Assembly (NCBI GenBank): GCA_002633005.1
Contig: NMRA01000191.1
Location: 332,077-396,076, forward strand
Direction: 5' to 3'
DNA from: Phoronis australis
Taxonomy: Eukaryota; Phoronida; Phoronidae
Length of the DNA stretch: 64,000 nucleotides
The notes below the pieces were generated by a model. The model did not search any database. It was not told the origin of the DNA and was given only the letters and a program-made list of their open reading frames with translations. Below are positions 62,901-64,000 of this stretch, in pieces (within the stretch, counting starts at the first letter, position 1; each line of letters starts with the position of its first letter). Both the position numbers and the translations under genes were made by a program.

Positions 62901-64000
62901 GATTGAGTGATGCTTTGGGATGATGTTGAGGTAGATTGAAGGCATGACACTGGAGCAGGACTTTATCCAGGATTTCGAAAATGGGGTGTCCAAAATGGGG
63001 TTCCCAATATTCCAGGGCGTCCATGATTCCAACGATGTGTAACCCCTATCCCCACAGCCGTTCACCAGCAATCCTCCCCCACCCACACACAGTGAGGTTA
63101 TGTACAAAAAATGCGTAGACCAAGGCATTTACATCTAAGTTTACAAAACAGTCCTCTGTAGTGAGCTTTTTTACTCAAAAAGTGTGTAGACCAAGACTTT
63201 TACATCTAAATTTACGAAAACAGCCACGTAGAGATATTGGTTGAACGAGGAGTGCATCATGTTTTTGATGATCGCTAGTCAAATTCATTTTATAAAGTTT
63301 ATCATATCTAGCTTTAATATTCTGTAAAATGAGTCATCAGAGCTGCAGTTACAAAACAAGAAAAATGCACACGTGATGTGTGGTTTATATTTTGGCAACA
63401 GGTGTCACTGCTGTTCCATATTAAATCCTTAAAACACACATTGAAAAACATGAAATGGGGGCAAACTCAAAACTTTATTCCTGTCACACAATATAGTATT
63501 AAGATAATGACTTTTATTTTACTTTTGATGTTTTTAAAAAAGATGAAAATCATGAATTTACAGCTGTGAAACATCAGGTTGGAGTTACACTAAGGCATGA
63601 CCCCTACATAAAGTAATGAACTATGGAGGTTGGACCACTGGGAGCATAGCCAGCAGTGGAAGAAACTGACAACCAAACGTACTAATGCTTGAAAGGGTTT
63701 GGATACTCAGTGCTTTCAAACTAGTTTGAACATGGCAGCTTTGCATATAGGTTATATATTTCTTCCCTATTTGAAAAAAGTCAACACTTTGAGCTCACTT
63801 CTGTCTTCAGCTATATGCCTGGGCTTCTTAGTAATCATTATGATGTGTGTGTCCAAACTTGAAAGGTTCGGATTGACAGTGGGCGTTCAAATGATACGTT
63901 GGGTGTCCTTACCGAGGCGTCCAGATTAGTGCTAGGGCGTCCATTTGGATGTATGCTGGATAAAGGCCTGCACTGGAGTCGAGTAAGAAATTTTGAGAGA
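62901..64000. other. Downstream flank of FADD
   Basis: No gene recognised. A direct repeat of about 46 bp (63107-63152 and 63176-63223, sharing GTAGACCAAG and TTTACATCTAA) is present. No confident poly(A) signal was picked. Confidence 0.5.

Overview
This is a piece of a eukaryotic nuclear genome from an invertebrate animal. Every gene recognised is split by GT-AG introns (one GC-AG) and encodes an animal protein: MSH6, an EndoU nuclease with a somatomedin B domain, a UPF0728/C10orf53 homologue, NFU1, LRPAP1 (RAP) and FADD. Many tRNA-derived SINE fragments and terminal-inverted-repeat DNA elements lie in the introns. A mollusc or other lophotrochozoan fits, but that is a guess; nothing in the window fixes the species. 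Coding exons were found by reading codons across splice sites. In all six genes the intron phases join without a break.

Layout. (1) 1031-18588, + strand: 26 exons of MSH6, from the acidic linker after the (off-window) PWWP domain to the stop codon. (2) 15917-19219 is repeated at 20237-23595, including the last four MSH6 exons. The second copy starts right after a single N at 20236. This looks like two haplotype contigs that failed to merge, not a gene duplication; copy A carries a hAT-like insertion from 19220 that copy B lacks. (3) 23733-30834, - strand: a five-exon secreted EndoU ribonuclease gene, tail-to-tail with MSH6. Its last intron holds a 2.2-kb, TTAA-flanked, palindromic THAP element (24461-26672) with another transposon and a 677-base gap nested inside, plus a rearranged SINE. 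(4) 30835-34745: intergenic, with a second single-N junction (33561) flanked by a near-identical 0.8-kb duplication. (5) 34746-37125, - strand: a three-exon UPF0728 gene of 92 residues. (6) 40942-48373, + strand: NFU1, eight exons. (7) 50633-60514, - strand: LRPAP1, seven exons. (8) 60560-62900, + strand: FADD, two exons, whose start codon is only 45 bp from that of LRPAP1.

The genes do not form a pathway: DNA mismatch repair, extracellular/secretory RNA cleavage, a conserved small protein, mitochondrial Fe-S delivery, an ER chaperone for LDL-receptor-family proteins, and death signalling. The close physical pairing of LRPAP1 and FADD is the only arrangement suggesting shared control. I found no CRISPR array, operon, rRNA or functional tRNA gene. 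I see no convincing new molecular system; the most notable items are the two uncollapsed-haplotype junctions, the palindromic THAP element inside the EndoU gene, and the very tight divergent LRPAP1/FADD promoter.
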